From assembly GCA_032718475.1 (NCBI GenBank), contig JAUCBJ010006989.1, positions 1 to 64,000 on the forward strand: 64,000 nt of DNA, in the 5' to 3' direction. The DNA comes from Nemertoderma westbladi. Lineage: Eukaryota > Xenacoelomorpha > Nemertodermatida > Nemertodermatidae. The position numbers and the translations under genes were made by a program. Below, one piece after another: positions 31,101-42,795 of this stretch. Position 1 is the stretch's first letter. The number at the start of each line of letters is the position of its first letter. The notes under the pieces were generated by a model. It did no database searches, was not told where the DNA came from, and saw only the letters and a program-made list of their open reading frames with translations.

Positions 31101-34100
31101 CTTCCTCAACCCTCGTCTGAGTTCCACTCGGGGTAGCCCACACCCTGATTATCTCTAGATCTGCCTCAACCCTCGACTCAGTTCCACTCGGGGTAGCCCA
31201 CACCCTGATTATCTCTAGATCTGCCTCAACCCTCGCCTGAGTTCCACTCAGGGTAGCTCACATCCTGATTCTCTCTAGATCTGCCTCAACCCTCGCATGA
31301 GTTCCACTCGGGGTAGCCCACACCCTGATTATCTCTAGATCTTCCTCAAACCTCGTCTGAGTTCCACTCGGTGTAGCCCACACCCTGATTATCTCTAGAT
31401 CTGCCTCAACCCTCGTCTGAGTTCCACTCAGGGTAGCCCACACCCTGATTATCTCTAGATCTGCCTCAACCCTCGCCTCAGTTCCACTCGGGGGTAGCCC
31501 ACACCCTGATTATCTCTAGATCTTCCTCAACCCTCACCTGAGTTCCATTCGGGGTAGCCCACACCATGATTATCTCTAGATCTGCCTCAAACCTCGCCTC
31601 AGTTCCACTCGGGGTAGCCCGCACCCTGATTATTTCTAGATCTGCCTCAACCCTCGCCTGAGTTCCACTCGGGGTAGCCCACACCATGATTATTTCTAGA
31701 TCTGCCTCAACCCTCGCCTTAGTTCCACTCGGGGTAGCCCATACCATGATTATTTCTAGATCTGCCTCAACCCTCGCCTGAGTTCCACTCGGGGTGCCCA
31801 CATCCTGATTATCTCTAGATCTGCCTCAACCCTCGCCTGAGTTCCACTCGGGGTAGCCCATACCATGATTATTTCTAGATCTGCCTCAACCCTCGCCTCA
31901 GTTCCACTTGGGGTAGCCCACACCCTGATTATCTCTAGATCTTGCTCAACCCTCGTCTGAGTTCCACTCGGGGTAGCCCACACCCTGATTATCTCTAGAT
32001 CTGCCTCAACCCTCGCCTGAGTTCCACTCGGGGTAGCCCACACCCTGATTATCTCTAGATCTTCCTCAACCCTCGTCTGAGTTCCACTCGGGGTAGCCCA
32101 CACCCTGATTATCTCTAGATCTTCCTCAACCCTCGTCTGAGTTCCACTCGGGGTAGCCCACACCCTGATTATCTCTAGATCTTGCTCAACCCTCGTCTGA
32201 GTTCCACTTGGGGTAGCCCACATCCTGATTATCTCTAGATCTTCCTCAACCCTCACCTCAGTTCCACTTGGGGTAGCCCACACCCTGATTATCTCTGATC
32301 TGCCTCAACCCTCGCCTGAGTTCCACTCGGGGTAGCCCACACCCTGATTATCTCTAGATCTGCCTCAAACCTCGCCTCAGTTCCACTCGGGGTAGCCCAC
32401 ACCCTGATTATTTCTAGATCTGCCTCAACCCTCGCCTGAGTTCCACTCGGGGTAGCCCACACCATGATTATTTCTAGATCTGCCTCAACCCTCGCCTTAG
32501 TTCCACTCGGGGTAGCCCACACCATGATTATTTCTAGATCTGCCTCAAACCTCGCCTCAGTTCCACTCGGGGTAGCCCACACCCTGATTATTTCTAGATC
32601 TGCCTCAACCCTCGCCTGAGTTCCACTCGGGGTAGCCCACACCATGATTATTTCTAGATCTGCCTCAACCCTCGCCTTAGTTCCACTCGGGGTAGCCCAT
32701 ACCATGATTATTTCTAGATCTGCCTCAACCCTCGCCTGAGTTCCACTCGGGGTAGCCCACACCCTGATTATCTCTAGATCTGCCTCAACCCTCGCCTCAG
32801 TTCTACTCGGGGTAGCCCACACCCTGATTATTTTCTAGATCTGCCTCAACCCTCGCCTGAGTTCCACTCGGGGTAGCCCACACCCTGATTATCTCTAGAT
32901 CTGCCTCAACCCTCGCCTCAGTTCCACTTGGGGTAGCCCACACCCTGATTATCTCTGATCTGCCTCAACCCTCGCCTGAGTTCCACTCGGGGTAGCCCAC
33001 ACCCTTATTACTCTAGATATGCCTCAAACCTCACCTGAGTTCCATTCGGGGTAGCCCACACCATGATTATCTCTAGATCTGCCTCAAACCTCGTCTGAGT
33101 TCCACTCGGGGTAGCCCACACCATGATTATTTCTAGATCTGCCTCAACCCTCGCATGAGTTCCACTCGGGGTAGCCCACACCCTGATTATCTCTAGATCT
33201 GCCTCAACCCTCGCATGAGTTCCAGTCGGGGTAGCCCACACCCTGATTATCTCTAGATCTGCCTCAACCCTCGCATGAGTTCCAGTCGGGGTAGCCCACA
33301 CCCTGATTATCTCTAGATCTGCCTCAACCCTCGCATGAGTTCCAGTCGGGGTAGCCCACACCATGATTATCTCTAGATCTGCCTCAAACCTCGTCTGAGT
33401 TCCACTCGGGGTAGCCCACACCATGATTATTTCTAGATCTGCCTCAACCCTCGCATGAGTTCCAGTCGGGGTAGCCCACACCCTGATTATCTCTAGATCT
33501 GCCTCAACCCTCGCATGAGTTCCACTCGGGGTAGCCCACACCCTTATTACTCTAGATATGCCTCAAACCTCACCTGAGTTCCATTCGGGGTAGCCCACAC
33601 CATGATTATCTCTAGATCTGCCTCAAACCTCGTCTGAGTTCCACTCGGGGTAGCCCACACCCTGATTATCTCTAGATCTCCTTCAACCCTCGTCTGAGTT
33701 CCACTCGGGGGTAGCCCACACCCTGATTATCTCTAGATCTTCCTCAACCCTCGCCTCAGTTCCACTTGGGGTAGCCCACACCCTGATTATCTCTAGATCT
33801 GCCTCAACCCTCGCCTGAGTTCCACTCGGGGTAGCCCACATCCTGATTATCTCTAGATCTTCCTCAACCCTCGTCTGAGTTCCACTCGGGGGTAGCCCAC
33901 ACCCTGATTATCTCTAGATCTTCCTCAACCCTCGCCTCAGTTCCACTTGGGGTAGCCCACACCCTGATTATCTCTAGATCTGCCTCAACCCTCGCCTGAG
34001 TTCCACTCGGGGTAGCCCACACCCTGATTATCTCTAGATCTGCCTCAAACCTCGCCTCAGTTCCACTCGGGGTAGCCCACACCCTGATTATCTCTAGATC

Positions 34101-35222
34101 TGCCTCAACCCTCGCCTTAGTTCCACTCGGGGTAGCCCACACCATGACTATCTCTAGATCTGCCTCAACCCTCGCCTGAGTTCCACTCGGGGTAGCCCAC
34201 ACCATGATTATTTCTAGATCTGCCTCAACCCTCGCATGAGTTCCAGTCGGGGTAGCCCACACCCTGATTATCTCTAGATCTGCCTCAACCCTCGCCTCAG
34301 TTCCACTCGGGGTAGCCCACACCCTGATTATCTCTAGATCTTCCTCAACCCTCGTCTGAGTTCCACTCGGGGTAGCCCACACCCTGATTATCTCTAGATC
34401 TGCCTCAACCCTCGCCTGAGTTCCACTCGGGGTAGCCCACACCCTGATTATCTCTAGATCTTCCTCAACCCTCGTCTGAGTTCCACTCGGGGTAGCCCAC
34501 ACCTTGATTATCTCTAGATCTGCCTCAACCCTCGCCTGAGTTCCACTCGGGGTTGCCCACACCCTGATTATCTCTAGATCTGCATCAACCCTCGCATGAG
34601 TTCCACTCGGGGTAGCCCACACCCGGATTATCTCTAGATCTTCCTCAACCCTCGTCTGAGTTCCACTCGGGGTAGCCCACACCCTGATAATCTCTAGATC
34701 TGCCTCAACCCTCGTCTGAGTTCCACTCAGGGTAGCCCACATCCTGATTATCTCTAGATCTGCCTCAACCCTCGCGTCATTTCTACTCGGGGGTAGCCCA
34801 TACCCTGATTATATCTAAATCTGTCTCAACCCTCGCCTGGGTTCCACTCGGGGTAGCCCACATCCTGATTATCTCTAGATCTGCCTCAACCTTCGTCTGA
34901 GTTCCACTTGGGGTAACCCACACCCTGATTATCTCTAGATCTGCCTCAACCCTCGCCTCAGTTCTACTCGGGGTAGCCCACACCATGATTATTTCTAGAT
35001 CTGCCTCAACCCTCGCCTGGGTTCCACTCGGGGTAGCCCACACCCGGATTATTTCTAGATCTGCCTCAACCCTCGCCAGAGTTCCACTCGGGGGTAGCCC
35101 ACACCCTGATTATCTTTAGATCTGCCTCAACCCTCGTCTGAGTTCCACTCGAGGTAGCCCACATCCTGATTCTCTCTAGATCTGCCTCAACCCTCGCCTG
35201 AGTTCCACCGGGGGTAGGGCCA
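28192..35222. repeat. 7-kb minisatellite of about 117 units of 60 bp
   Basis: Units follow the pattern CACCCTGATTATCTCTAGAT, CTGCCTCAACCCTCGCCTGA, GTTCCACTCGGGGTAGCC and differ by a few substitutions. Each contains TCTAGA. On the minus strand a typical unit reads WATPSGTQARVEADLEIIRV, exactly 20 codons, and long runs stay open (up to 292 codons at 34742-33864). Frames are interrupted where units have lost TA (TCTCTGATC) or gained a G (CGGGGGTAG). Segments are themselves duplicated: about 28680-30980 recurs at about 32160-34520, and 28261-28620 recurs at 31021-31380. I treat it as a satellite rather than a gene because no start exon or splice signal was seen. Confidence 0.95.
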
Positions 35223-35404
35223 TCCAGGGTCACAATCAAAACAAACAACAAACAAAAACAAATATAATAAACATGCTCAACATACAGGTATGTATCGCAC
35301 CCTAACCCTAAACCTAACCGCCATACAATCAATGATACAGGTGATAAACTGCACGATAGCTAAGCCTATATATATTCTATAAGAAAACATATGACGTTGT
35401 TTTC

Positions 35405-35935
35405 GCCGCAAAATGGGTAGAACTGGTGAGTAGGCTTTCCAGGATTTGGAAGTCACCGAGAATTAATCGGAAACTTAAGGTCCGGTTATTTAGAGCAGCA
35501 GTAGTTCCAGTACTCCTCTATGGGAGTCCATGCTGGGCTCTAACTGCTGAGGACACCAAATCTCTGGACGGCACTTTCACAAGAATGCTACGCCGGGTTC
35601 ATTGTGTCAAGTTCAATGCACACATCTCCAACAACTATATAACATTGGAGGTGTCTCATTGGTTCCCCCAAGCTTGACACTAGAACAAAATCGCCTCCGC
35701 TTTGCAGGACATTGCTTTCGCCGTGAGGACCAGCCAGTGCATAATCTTCTTCTTTGGCAGCCTCATGGAGTGAATAAGCATGGTGGACAGCCCACGACTT
35801 TCTTGAGACGCATCTTAAAGGACACTGGCCTTGAAGATGCGGATGATCTAGCAAATGCCATGGGTGATAGGGAGTTGTGGCGGTGCAATTTTGTCGATAA
35901 GCCGGCACAGCATTCTTAAAAATGCAGCTCCAATG
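35405..35935 (+). mobile_element. LINE-A copy, plus strand, RT C-terminal region
   Basis: The best plus-strand copy. The first frame (35426-35677) gives SRLSRIWKSPRINRKLKVRL, LLYGSPCWALTAEDTKSLDG and RRVHCVKFNAHISN. A frameshift near 35635 moves to a second frame containing LEQNRLRFAGHCFRREDQP, GVNKHGGQPTTFLRRILKDT, RELWRCNFVDKPAQHS and a stop at 35919. The RxxLRFAGHCxRxxDQP and GRPxTxxRRIxxDTG blocks are typical of the C-terminal ends of a widespread invertebrate LINE group. It is 5'-truncated at about 35405, 180 bases past the minisatellite. Confidence 0.85.
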
Positions 35936-36163
35936 CAGCATGCCGATCCTAGTAGTAGGAGGGTAGAACTGGGGGTAATTAGAATGTGTTAATGGTAAAA
36001 TAGTAAATATACCCTATTGTTACCCAAATGCCCAGTAATTAAGCTGTTTACCTAACTGCCACGGGGAAGGGGGAGGGGGGGGGGGGGGGGGGAGGCTAAG
36101 GCTGAGAATATAGAATTCTAGATATTTATATAATATATAATATATAAATATATATATCGATAG

Positions 36164-36358
36164 GGCGGGGTAGCTCAGTTTGTTGAGCGCCGGGCCTGCA
36201 ATCTATTGGTTGTAGGTTCAACCCCGCCAGGGTCCACTCACTCAGCCTTTCATCGGGATAGAAGTAGCGCCCACCCCTACCCTCGGGTAGCAGCTATCGA
36301 AAGAGGAGCCTTCGGGTCGCCTCCGGCTTCGGCCGACTGTTTACTTGCTTTTTTGCTT
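36164..36358 (+). mobile_element. tRNA-derived SINE with TA-rich tail
   Basis: The head GGCGGGGTAGCTCAGTTTGT has an A box, and GGTTGTAGGTTCAACCCCGCC has a B box. A GC-rich body with short inverted pairs (CCCTACCCTCGGGTAG) follows, then a T-rich end and a (TA)n tail. The T-arm pairing is broken, so a functional tRNA is unlikely. A G tract at 36075-36092 and a (TA)n run lie just before it. Confidence 0.7.
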
Positions 36359-36410
36359 TATATATATATATATATAAATATTATTATTTATATTATAGAT
36401 TTTATATTTA

Positions 36411-36592
36411 TTAAGTGTTTTATAGCACTTATTTCAGTCTTATAACCTGTACATATACTAATTCGTTTATTGTTTTGTTTAGATTCAGCCCTTCTGTTAC
36501 CTGTGTATTTGGTGAAAACCTGATATTCTTCACATGGGGGTAACTGCAAAGTGAAAAATAACGGTAGAAAGTGTGGTATTCTTCACAAAGGG
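36411..36592 (+). mobile_element. CCCATGTGAAGAAT-type MITE, partial copy
   Basis: Matches the second half of the full copy at 40288-40564: AAGTGTTTTATAGCxC, ACCTGTACATATA, AATTCGTTTATTGTTTTGG-like sequence, CAGCCCTTCTGTTACCTGTG, and the terminal TGGTATTCTTCACA. The inverted-repeat end motif ATTCTTCACATG also occurs internally, as in all copies. Confidence 0.75.
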
Positions 36593-37002
36593 CCCTAACC
36601 CTAAGTCATAATACCAGAAATTTAGCATTGGACGCATTGGAAATTGGACGCAAATAACCCAAATAATAGCTGAAGCTGATTACTCTAAAAATAAAACTGT
36701 AACCTGTTCTATTGTGTTTAGTTTAGTTTATTGTTTTGGTTAAAATAACGTAGTAACGGTAAAAATTAAACGTTAATGTAACGGTAAAAATTAACATTGG
36801 GGCGGGATATTAATTCGCCAAGATGGGATTTGCATCCAGTTCCCCCCCTGTCTCGCACTATCATATCCTAACATCCGAAACTGCCAAACAGCTTTATATT
36901 GTTTGTATGATTTATCTTATTTGAATTAATTTACCTCTCTTTGATTAAAGTTAGTTTGATTAATAGTTCGATTCGAACTAGAGCTCATTCGTTCGGGTTC
37001 CA

Positions 37003-37735
37003 TGTAAATTGAACCAACGTCAATTGAACCACGTCAATTGAAACACGTCAATTGAACCATGCGTCAATTGACCCAGCGTCAATTAAACCAGCTCAATTGA
37101 ACCAAGCGTCAATTGAACCAAGCGTCAATTGAACCAAGCGTCAATTGAACCAAGTGTCAGTTGAACCAAGTGGCAATTGAACCAAACGTCAGTTGAACCA
37201 AACGTCAATTGAACCAAACGTCAATTGAACCAAGCATAAATAAACCCATAATCAAAAAATGTAATATACATAATATAATTAATATTATTAATATTATTCA
37301 ACCCCATTGAATAAAATAGATCATTCTAGAATCTTCATCCACCAGTAGAACATTTCGCGATTAAAAAATAACAAATTTGCAATAATTATTATTTTGTTGG
37401 TTAAATTAACATTTCATTAAATTGATGCTTGGGTCAATTGACGCACGGGTCAATTGACGCATGGGTCAATTGACGCTTGGTTCAATATACGCTTTGTTCA
37501 ATTGACGCTTGTTTAAATTCACGTTAGGATCAATTGATGGGTGATAAACTTTGGTTCTAATGACGTATGGTTCAATTGACGTGTGGTTCAATTGACGTTG
37601 GTTCAATTGACACAATGTTAAATTGACGTTGGTTCAATTGACGTGGTTCAATTGACGTGGTTCAATTGACGTTGGTTCAATTGACGAGGTTCAATTGACG
37701 TGGTTCAATTGACTTTGGTTCAGTTGACGTGTCAC
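37003..37735. repeat. Inverted pair of CAATTGACG arrays (foldback structure)
   Basis: From 37003 to about 37243, units of about 14-16 bp of the type CGTCAATTGAACCAAG repeat about 16 times. From about 37416 to 37735 the complementary unit (GGTTCAATTGACG) repeats about 18 times. The arms are therefore inverted tandem arrays around an AT-rich spacer of about 170 bp. No open frame lies inside. The arrangement resembles foldback elements whose inverted ends are built of short tandem repeats. Confidence 0.85.
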
Positions 37736-38373
37736 CGTTCGATTCATTCATTGGTTTCCTACGCGGTTTCCTACAGATACAGTAGACAGGCAGATGACGG
37801 CTCTCCGTAAGTACGGAAGTACTGCCGTCATTTGTATTCAACACTGGCACAGAGTTTCCCGAGGGAATTCCGCAAAAAAAGTCCCTGGCGGTTCCTTGCG
37901 ACCCCAATTCCTCCATTCTATACTTCCCTGGAGTTCCCTTTATCTGTGTTCCACCGCGACCCCCCACTCCACTTAAACTCCCTCCCATTGAGGAACGCCA
38001 ACTTCAGTTGCTCATTGAGCGCGATTTAATTGGGGGCTTTTTGCAGCTGACTGAACCTGTTATTTCTACGTGGCTAAAGGGAATCGCAGGATACGGACGA
38101 TCTGAGTTCCAAGTATTACTTTTCGTATTCCATTACGTATATATTGGACAGAGAACAGGCTTCACTTTTGCCAAAGCGGCAACTTTGCTCGGACGTGTTT
38201 TGTATCGGCGGTATATATTAGTATTTGTGTGACGACTCTGAGAGCTCAAACTGAGTTGAGCGACCCCATAATCAGTCTGATAAAATGACCACAGGTCTTT
38301 AGTAGATAATGTAGACTTTATTTTATTAGCTTCCTTATCGTGATATAAAACGTCAGATGGAATTAGTATACGG
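37736..38373. other. Unassigned spacer
   Basis: Moderate GC content, with short frames on both strands (for example 38008-38232 plus) but no recognisable protein or RNA. Confidence 0.4.
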
Positions 38374-38507
38374 CCCATGTGAATAATACCAGACTTTCTG
38401 CCGTTATATTTCACTTTGCATTTACCCCCATGTGAAGAATACAAGGTTTTCACCAAAAACACAGGTTACAGAAGGGCTTAATCTAACCAAAACAATAAAC
38501 GAATTAG
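38374..38507 (-). mobile_element. CCCATGTGAAGAAT-type MITE, truncated copy
   Basis: Begins CCCATGTGAATAATACCAGA and contains ATATTTCACTTTGC, CCCCCATGTGAAGAATAC, GTTTTCACC and the AACCAAAACAATAAACGAATT block. It then breaks off into sequence related to the dispersed element ending CTCGCCCCACA (in inverse orientation, about 38515-38590). Confidence 0.75.
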
Positions 38508-38939
38508 TACACGTTCGTGGGGACTTCGCGCAGCACGTAGTCGGCAAGCCTTGGCATACGGTTCATATAGAGCAAATGGAGCATGTCTAGTTTGAACCCC
38601 ATATCCCATGCTATAAATGTATTCATTCGATATACAATCATATGTTAATCCGCTAGGTGGTGTCAAATTGTTATTCTGCAATTTCGTACTTACCAGTGCA
38701 GCACTGTACAGCAGTACCGTACCGGTAGGCCTATGTCATTACTTCTGAGTCTCTAGCGGATCCCCAATTAAATGTCTTAACTTTTCAATTTCGTAAAAGA
38801 TAGACTTCATGATTCTCTACAGGCCACCAAAATTTCAGCTCAGGAAAATGAGGCCTTCCCGAGAAATTTAACATTCTCTAAAAACCACATAATCTGTCGT
38901 AGCTGACGTCAGACTGCATGATTTTTCACCAAACTTTAC

Positions 38940-39142
38940 AAACTTTCTAAACTTTCTCTCTACTACTTACCTACTAAGTTTGGTTCAATTCCGAACCAGC
39001 GATGCCGAGAAATTCGCGTTCAAACATTTACCAGACAGACAGACAGACAGACAGACAGGCAGACAGACAGACAGACGGACATGCCCCATTTGCCCTATAT
39101 GAACCGTATGCCAAGGCTCGCCGACTACGTGTCTCGCCCCAC
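38940..39142 (+). repeat. Dispersed element with (CAGA)n and CTCGCCCCACA end
   Basis: ACTAAGTTTGGTTCAATTCC is followed by GCCGAGAAATTCGCGTTCAA, a (CAGA)n run (about 39030-39080) and a final GCCAAGGCTCGCC...CTCGCCCCACA. The same order (AAGTTTGG, GGCCGAG, CGACAGAA repeats, AAGGCTCTC...CTCGCCCCACA) closes both 0.89-kb repeats at 740-892 and 2833-2986. This indicates one diverged dispersed family with a short tandem run near its 3' end. Confidence 0.65.
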
Positions 39143-39159
39143 ATGTACAGGTTATAAGG

Positions 39160-39583
39160 CCCATGTGAAGAATACCAGACTTTCTGCCGTTATATTTCAC
39201 TTTGCAGTTACCCCCATGTGAAGAATACCAGGTTTTCACCAAAACCACAGGTTACAGAAGGGCTGAATCTAACCAAAACAATAAACGAATTAGTATATGT
39301 ACAGGTTATAAGACAGAAATAAGCGCTATAAAACACTTAATAAAGATAAATTAAAAAAAAATAAAAAATCTTCATATATAAATAATCACCAATAAAATCA
39401 TTCCAATAAAAAGTCGACCGAAAAGTGAAATCCTGGTATTCTTCACATGGGCGGGTTATAAGACAGAAATAAGCGCTATAAAACACTTAATAAAGTTAAA
39501 TTAAAAAAAATAAAAAATCTTCATATATAAAATTCCAATAAAAAGTCGACCGAAAAGTGAAATCCTGGTATTCTTCACATGGG
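39160..39583 (-). mobile_element. CCCATGTGAAGAAT-type MITE, full copy plus partial tandem copy
   Basis: A complete element of about 292 bp (39160-39451) runs from CCCATGTGAAGAATACCAGA to CTGGTATTCTTCACATGGG, inverted relative to the copy at 40288. A second, 3'-half copy (39455-39583) follows directly in the same orientation, sharing GACAGAAATAAGCGCTATAA and the same terminal repeat. This is probably a local tandem duplication using the terminal repeat. Confidence 0.85.
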
Positions 39584-40287
39584 CGTAGTATACGGTAGTT
39601 TAGTTGGTGTGTACATGGTAGTCCATACTTGTCCTTGAGCTCTACTAATAAAAGCAATAGGTATTGGAAATCGTCCTTACGGTTACGGACAGGAAAATAA
39701 CTATCCGTATTTAAAGTAAACCATGTTTCACTTTTCATTTCGTACTTTTTAGTAATTGTATACTATGTTTCAGTTTTCACTTCGCAATGCCTTATTAATA
39801 GCCTACTGTACTGCTGTCAGACAGTTCTGCTGCAGTTTGGCGGCATGCAGTAGGCCTAACTGTTGAACCAGTATTTGTTGTCTTTATTATTTACTACAGT
39901 ACAGTCTGTATGTATAGTCCGGTTCCGGTAACGGAACCATCCTCAATTTCGTAGTACCGTACGTATAGGCCTACCGGCTGACCGGTAATGATACTTACTA
40001 AAAAACAAACTACAGTACAGTCAGACATTCTGAGTCTGACACAGACGGCAGGACGAGGACGGTACTCGGTCAGTCGGTTGCGATAAGGTAGGATCTTTGC
40101 TTAGGCCTAGAGGCTGAGAGGTATATAGACTACTGCCTATATTATCAGATTATAGGTCTAGATAAGGTCTATAGGCCGAGCATTATGAATTACTACCAGT
40201 ACCGGTACCAACATCCTTACATACACCAGCTGACCTGCACGTCTGGTATAGATAGAGCCATACAGTAGTATGTATAAGCGTTAAGCG

Positions 40288-40564
40288 CCCATGTGAAGAA
40301 TGCCAGGATTATACTTTTCGGTCGACTTTTTATTGGAATTTTATATATGAAGGCTTTTTGTTTGTAATTAAATTAAGTCAGTAAGTGTTTTATAGCGCAT
40401 ATTTCTGTCTTGTAACCTGTACATATAGGTACTAATTCGCTTATTGTTTTGGTTAATTTCAGCCCTTCTGTAAACTGTGTTTTTGGTGAAAACTGTGTAT
40501 TCTTCACATGGCGGTAAGTGCAAAGTCAAATATAACGGCAGAAAGTCTGTTATTCTTCACATGG
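40288..40564 (+). mobile_element. CCCATGTGAAGAAT-type MITE, full copy
   Basis: About 277 bp bounded by CCCATGTGAAGAATGCCAG and CTGTTATTCTTCACATGG, imperfect terminal inverted repeats of about 19 bp. A third ATTCTTCACATGG occurs about 60 bp inside the right end. No coding capacity. Non-autonomous DNA transposon; the superfamily is not determined because no clean target duplication is visible. Confidence 0.8.
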
Positions 40565-40974
40565 TCGGTATTATACTGTAAGACGTTTTATATTATTTTG
40601 TGTTTAATTTTCCTTATGTTTTATAATTTGTTGGTTGTCTTATTGTATGTATACACTTTTTTTGACAGTGGTGTCTCCTCAAATAATATAATACGGTACT
40701 GTATCAGAGCCTACCGTACGGTAGTTGGTTTTTACCTTATCGTACCATGCATAGCGGTGTTACCATGTGGCATTTGTAACGATTGCAGCGTTTCCCAATC
40801 AGCCAATGTCTTGCATAGAGACCTAACTTATTCTACTAAAAAATCATGATTGAAACAGACTGATTGTGTGTGATATATGTGATATACTGTTTACCTCTGT
40901 AGGGATGTTTCAGACCTACTTGCTGACTACCTTTCTCTGACTGGTTGGTATCGACTGAACTGAAACTGAAAGTA

Positions 40975-41356
40975 ATGGCAGACGGTGGAGAGGAAAGGTC
41001 TACCGAGAACAATGATCGTGACCCTGTATTTAAATTTCTTAAAGAAATTGAAGAAACGTTTCCACCCGAACAACAGGAAGTTCAGCTTCCAGATGATTTT
41101 CTTAAACCGCGACTGGCAATTTATCAACAGCTGAGCAATGCTGTGGAACCCGACCAATCTGTAGACGATAAACTCAAAGCAGAAATAAAACCATCTCCGT
41201 TGAAAGAGAAACGTGAGAGTCTGCCTGTTTATAAACAACGAGAGGCGATTATTGATATGATCAATGATAACCAAGTCTGTTTGATATCTGGTCTAACTGG
41301 CTGTGGTAAAACTACACAAGTAACGCAATACATTCTCGAGGAGTTTATACAGCAAG
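40975..41356 (+). CDS. DEAH-box RNA helicase (DHX36/DHX9-like), exon 1
   Basis: The ATG at 40975 (context GTAATGG) opens 127 complete codons plus one base, ending at the donor CAAG|GTTTAT. An acidic N-terminal region of about 80 residues is followed by the start of the helicase domain: LPVYKQREAIIDMI (Q-like upstream block) and Walker A GLTGCGKTTQV. DEAH-box helicases of this group unwind RNA or RNA/DNA structures using ATP, and DHX36 prefers G-quadruplexes. The N-terminus is shorter than in known DHX36 or DHX9 and has no evident double-stranded RNA-binding domain. Joining to exon 2 restores a Gly codon in phase 1. Confidence 0.85.
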
Positions 41357-41499
41357 GTTTATTCATAATATTACTTAATAGTTAATACGATGTTTAATAT
41401 CAATGTGCAGCTTACGGGTTACAGAGTGGCATGTTATTCTAACCAAATCACAATCGATAATCAAAGCATTATAGCTGCATTATATATATATTACATATA

Positions 41500-42795
41500 T
41501 ATTTAGAATGCTGTGCCGGCTTGTCGACAAAATTGCGCCACAACTCCCTATCACCCATGACATTTTTGCTAGATCATCCGCATCATAAAGGCCAGTGTCC
41601 TTTAAGATGCGTCTCAAGAAAGTCGTGGGCCGTCCACCATGCTTATTCACTCCATCATAAGGTCGCCAAAGCACAATATTATGCATTGGCTGGTCCTCAC
41701 GGCGAAAGCAATGTCCTGCAAAGCGGAGGCGGTTTTCAACTAGTGTCAGGGCTTGGGGGAACCAATGAGACACCTCCAATGTTATATGTTATATAGTGTC
41801 TGGTTGGAGATGTGTGCATTGTACTTGACACCGTTAACCCGGCGTAGCATTCTTGTGAATGTGCCATCCAGAGATTTGGTGTCCTCAGCAGTTAGAGCCC
41901 AGCATGGACTCCCATAGAGGAATACTGGAATTAATGCTGCTCTAAATAATCGGACCTTAAGTTTCCGATGAATTCTATGTGACTTCCAAATCCTGGAAAG
42001 CCCATTCAAGGCTGCCCATGCCTTTCCCTTACGTATTCGAAGGTCCTCACCTGACTTCCGGATCCATGATCCCAGGTAACAAAAGTCGTCCACATGCTCA
42101 AGCATACCATCCTTTGAGCTTATGCTCATCCGATGAGAGACTTGCTGAGAACTTTCAAAGTTAACTGTCAAAATTTTGGTCTTTTTGGAGTTAATAAAAA
42201 GACCAACACTAGAAGCAGCGTGTTCTAATGAGCTGAGGAGCCGTTGGGCTCCCTCTAGTGATTCTGAGAGCACTCCTAAGTCATCAGCAAAGTCTAGATC
42301 AGTTAGGTACTGTACTTGGCTGGATTTCCTTTACTTCTGGAGCCAGAAGGTGGAATTATCATCACCCCCATCATCATTATGATGATCTAAGGACATGCGT
42401 AGAACATAGTCAACCACAATTATGAACAAGAATGGCGCAAGTGTGTCTCCCTGGAGGACTCCCCATCCCATAACACTTCGAATGGTTCTGTGTCACCATC
42501 AACAGTAGACACAAATGTTGTCGAACCATCGTATACTGATCTGATTGCTGCAATAATTTTATCAGGAATCCCATAAAATGAAAGTATGCTGAACATAAGT
42601 GAGCGAGAGACTGAATCAAAGGCCTTGAAGAAGTCAACAAAGATAACAGTCAGATACCGTCTTTCTTTTTTGATAACTCTTCAATTATCCTTCTAAGTGC
42701 CAAAATGGGCTCCATGTTCCCACGACCTTTACGGAACCCATTCTGATTTCCACGGAGCAGTCTCTCAATGGGATCCTTGATTTCGATTTAATAGA
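41500..42795 (-). mobile_element. LINE-A copy in helicase intron 1, the longest copy
   Basis: Antisense to the helicase. From 42795 down it reads an RT block (ILALRRIIEELSKK, YGIPDKIIAAI, GVLQGDTLAPFL in the alternate frame), then the 163-codon frame 42273-41782 with SLEGAQRLLSSLEHAASSVG, LGSWIRKSGEDLRIRKGKAW, LYGSPCWALTAEDTKSLDG, and after a small duplication (ATGTTATATGTTATAT) the frame 41779-41480 with RLRFAGHCFRREDQP and GGRPTTFLRRILKDTGL. The 3' end is followed by (TA)n. Several frameshifts make it inactive. Confidence 0.88.

Noticed and set aside
28499-35043. A dozen separate minus-strand genes within the repeat array
   Set aside because: The frames are slices of one 60-bp minisatellite, which stays open because 60 is divisible by three. 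They begin at repeat variants (often GTG) and end at indels, with no promoter, splice or family signal.
28192-35222. CRISPR-like array
   Set aside because: There are no unique spacers between constant repeats, the 60-bp units are contiguous and the context is eukaryotic.
35296-35320. Interstitial telomere (CCCTAA)n
   Set aside because: Only about three imperfect units occur next to the minisatellite. This is too short to distinguish from chance.
36164-36236. Functional tRNA gene
   Set aside because: A and B boxes are present, but the anticodon and T stems do not pair and a SINE body with a TA-rich tail follows.
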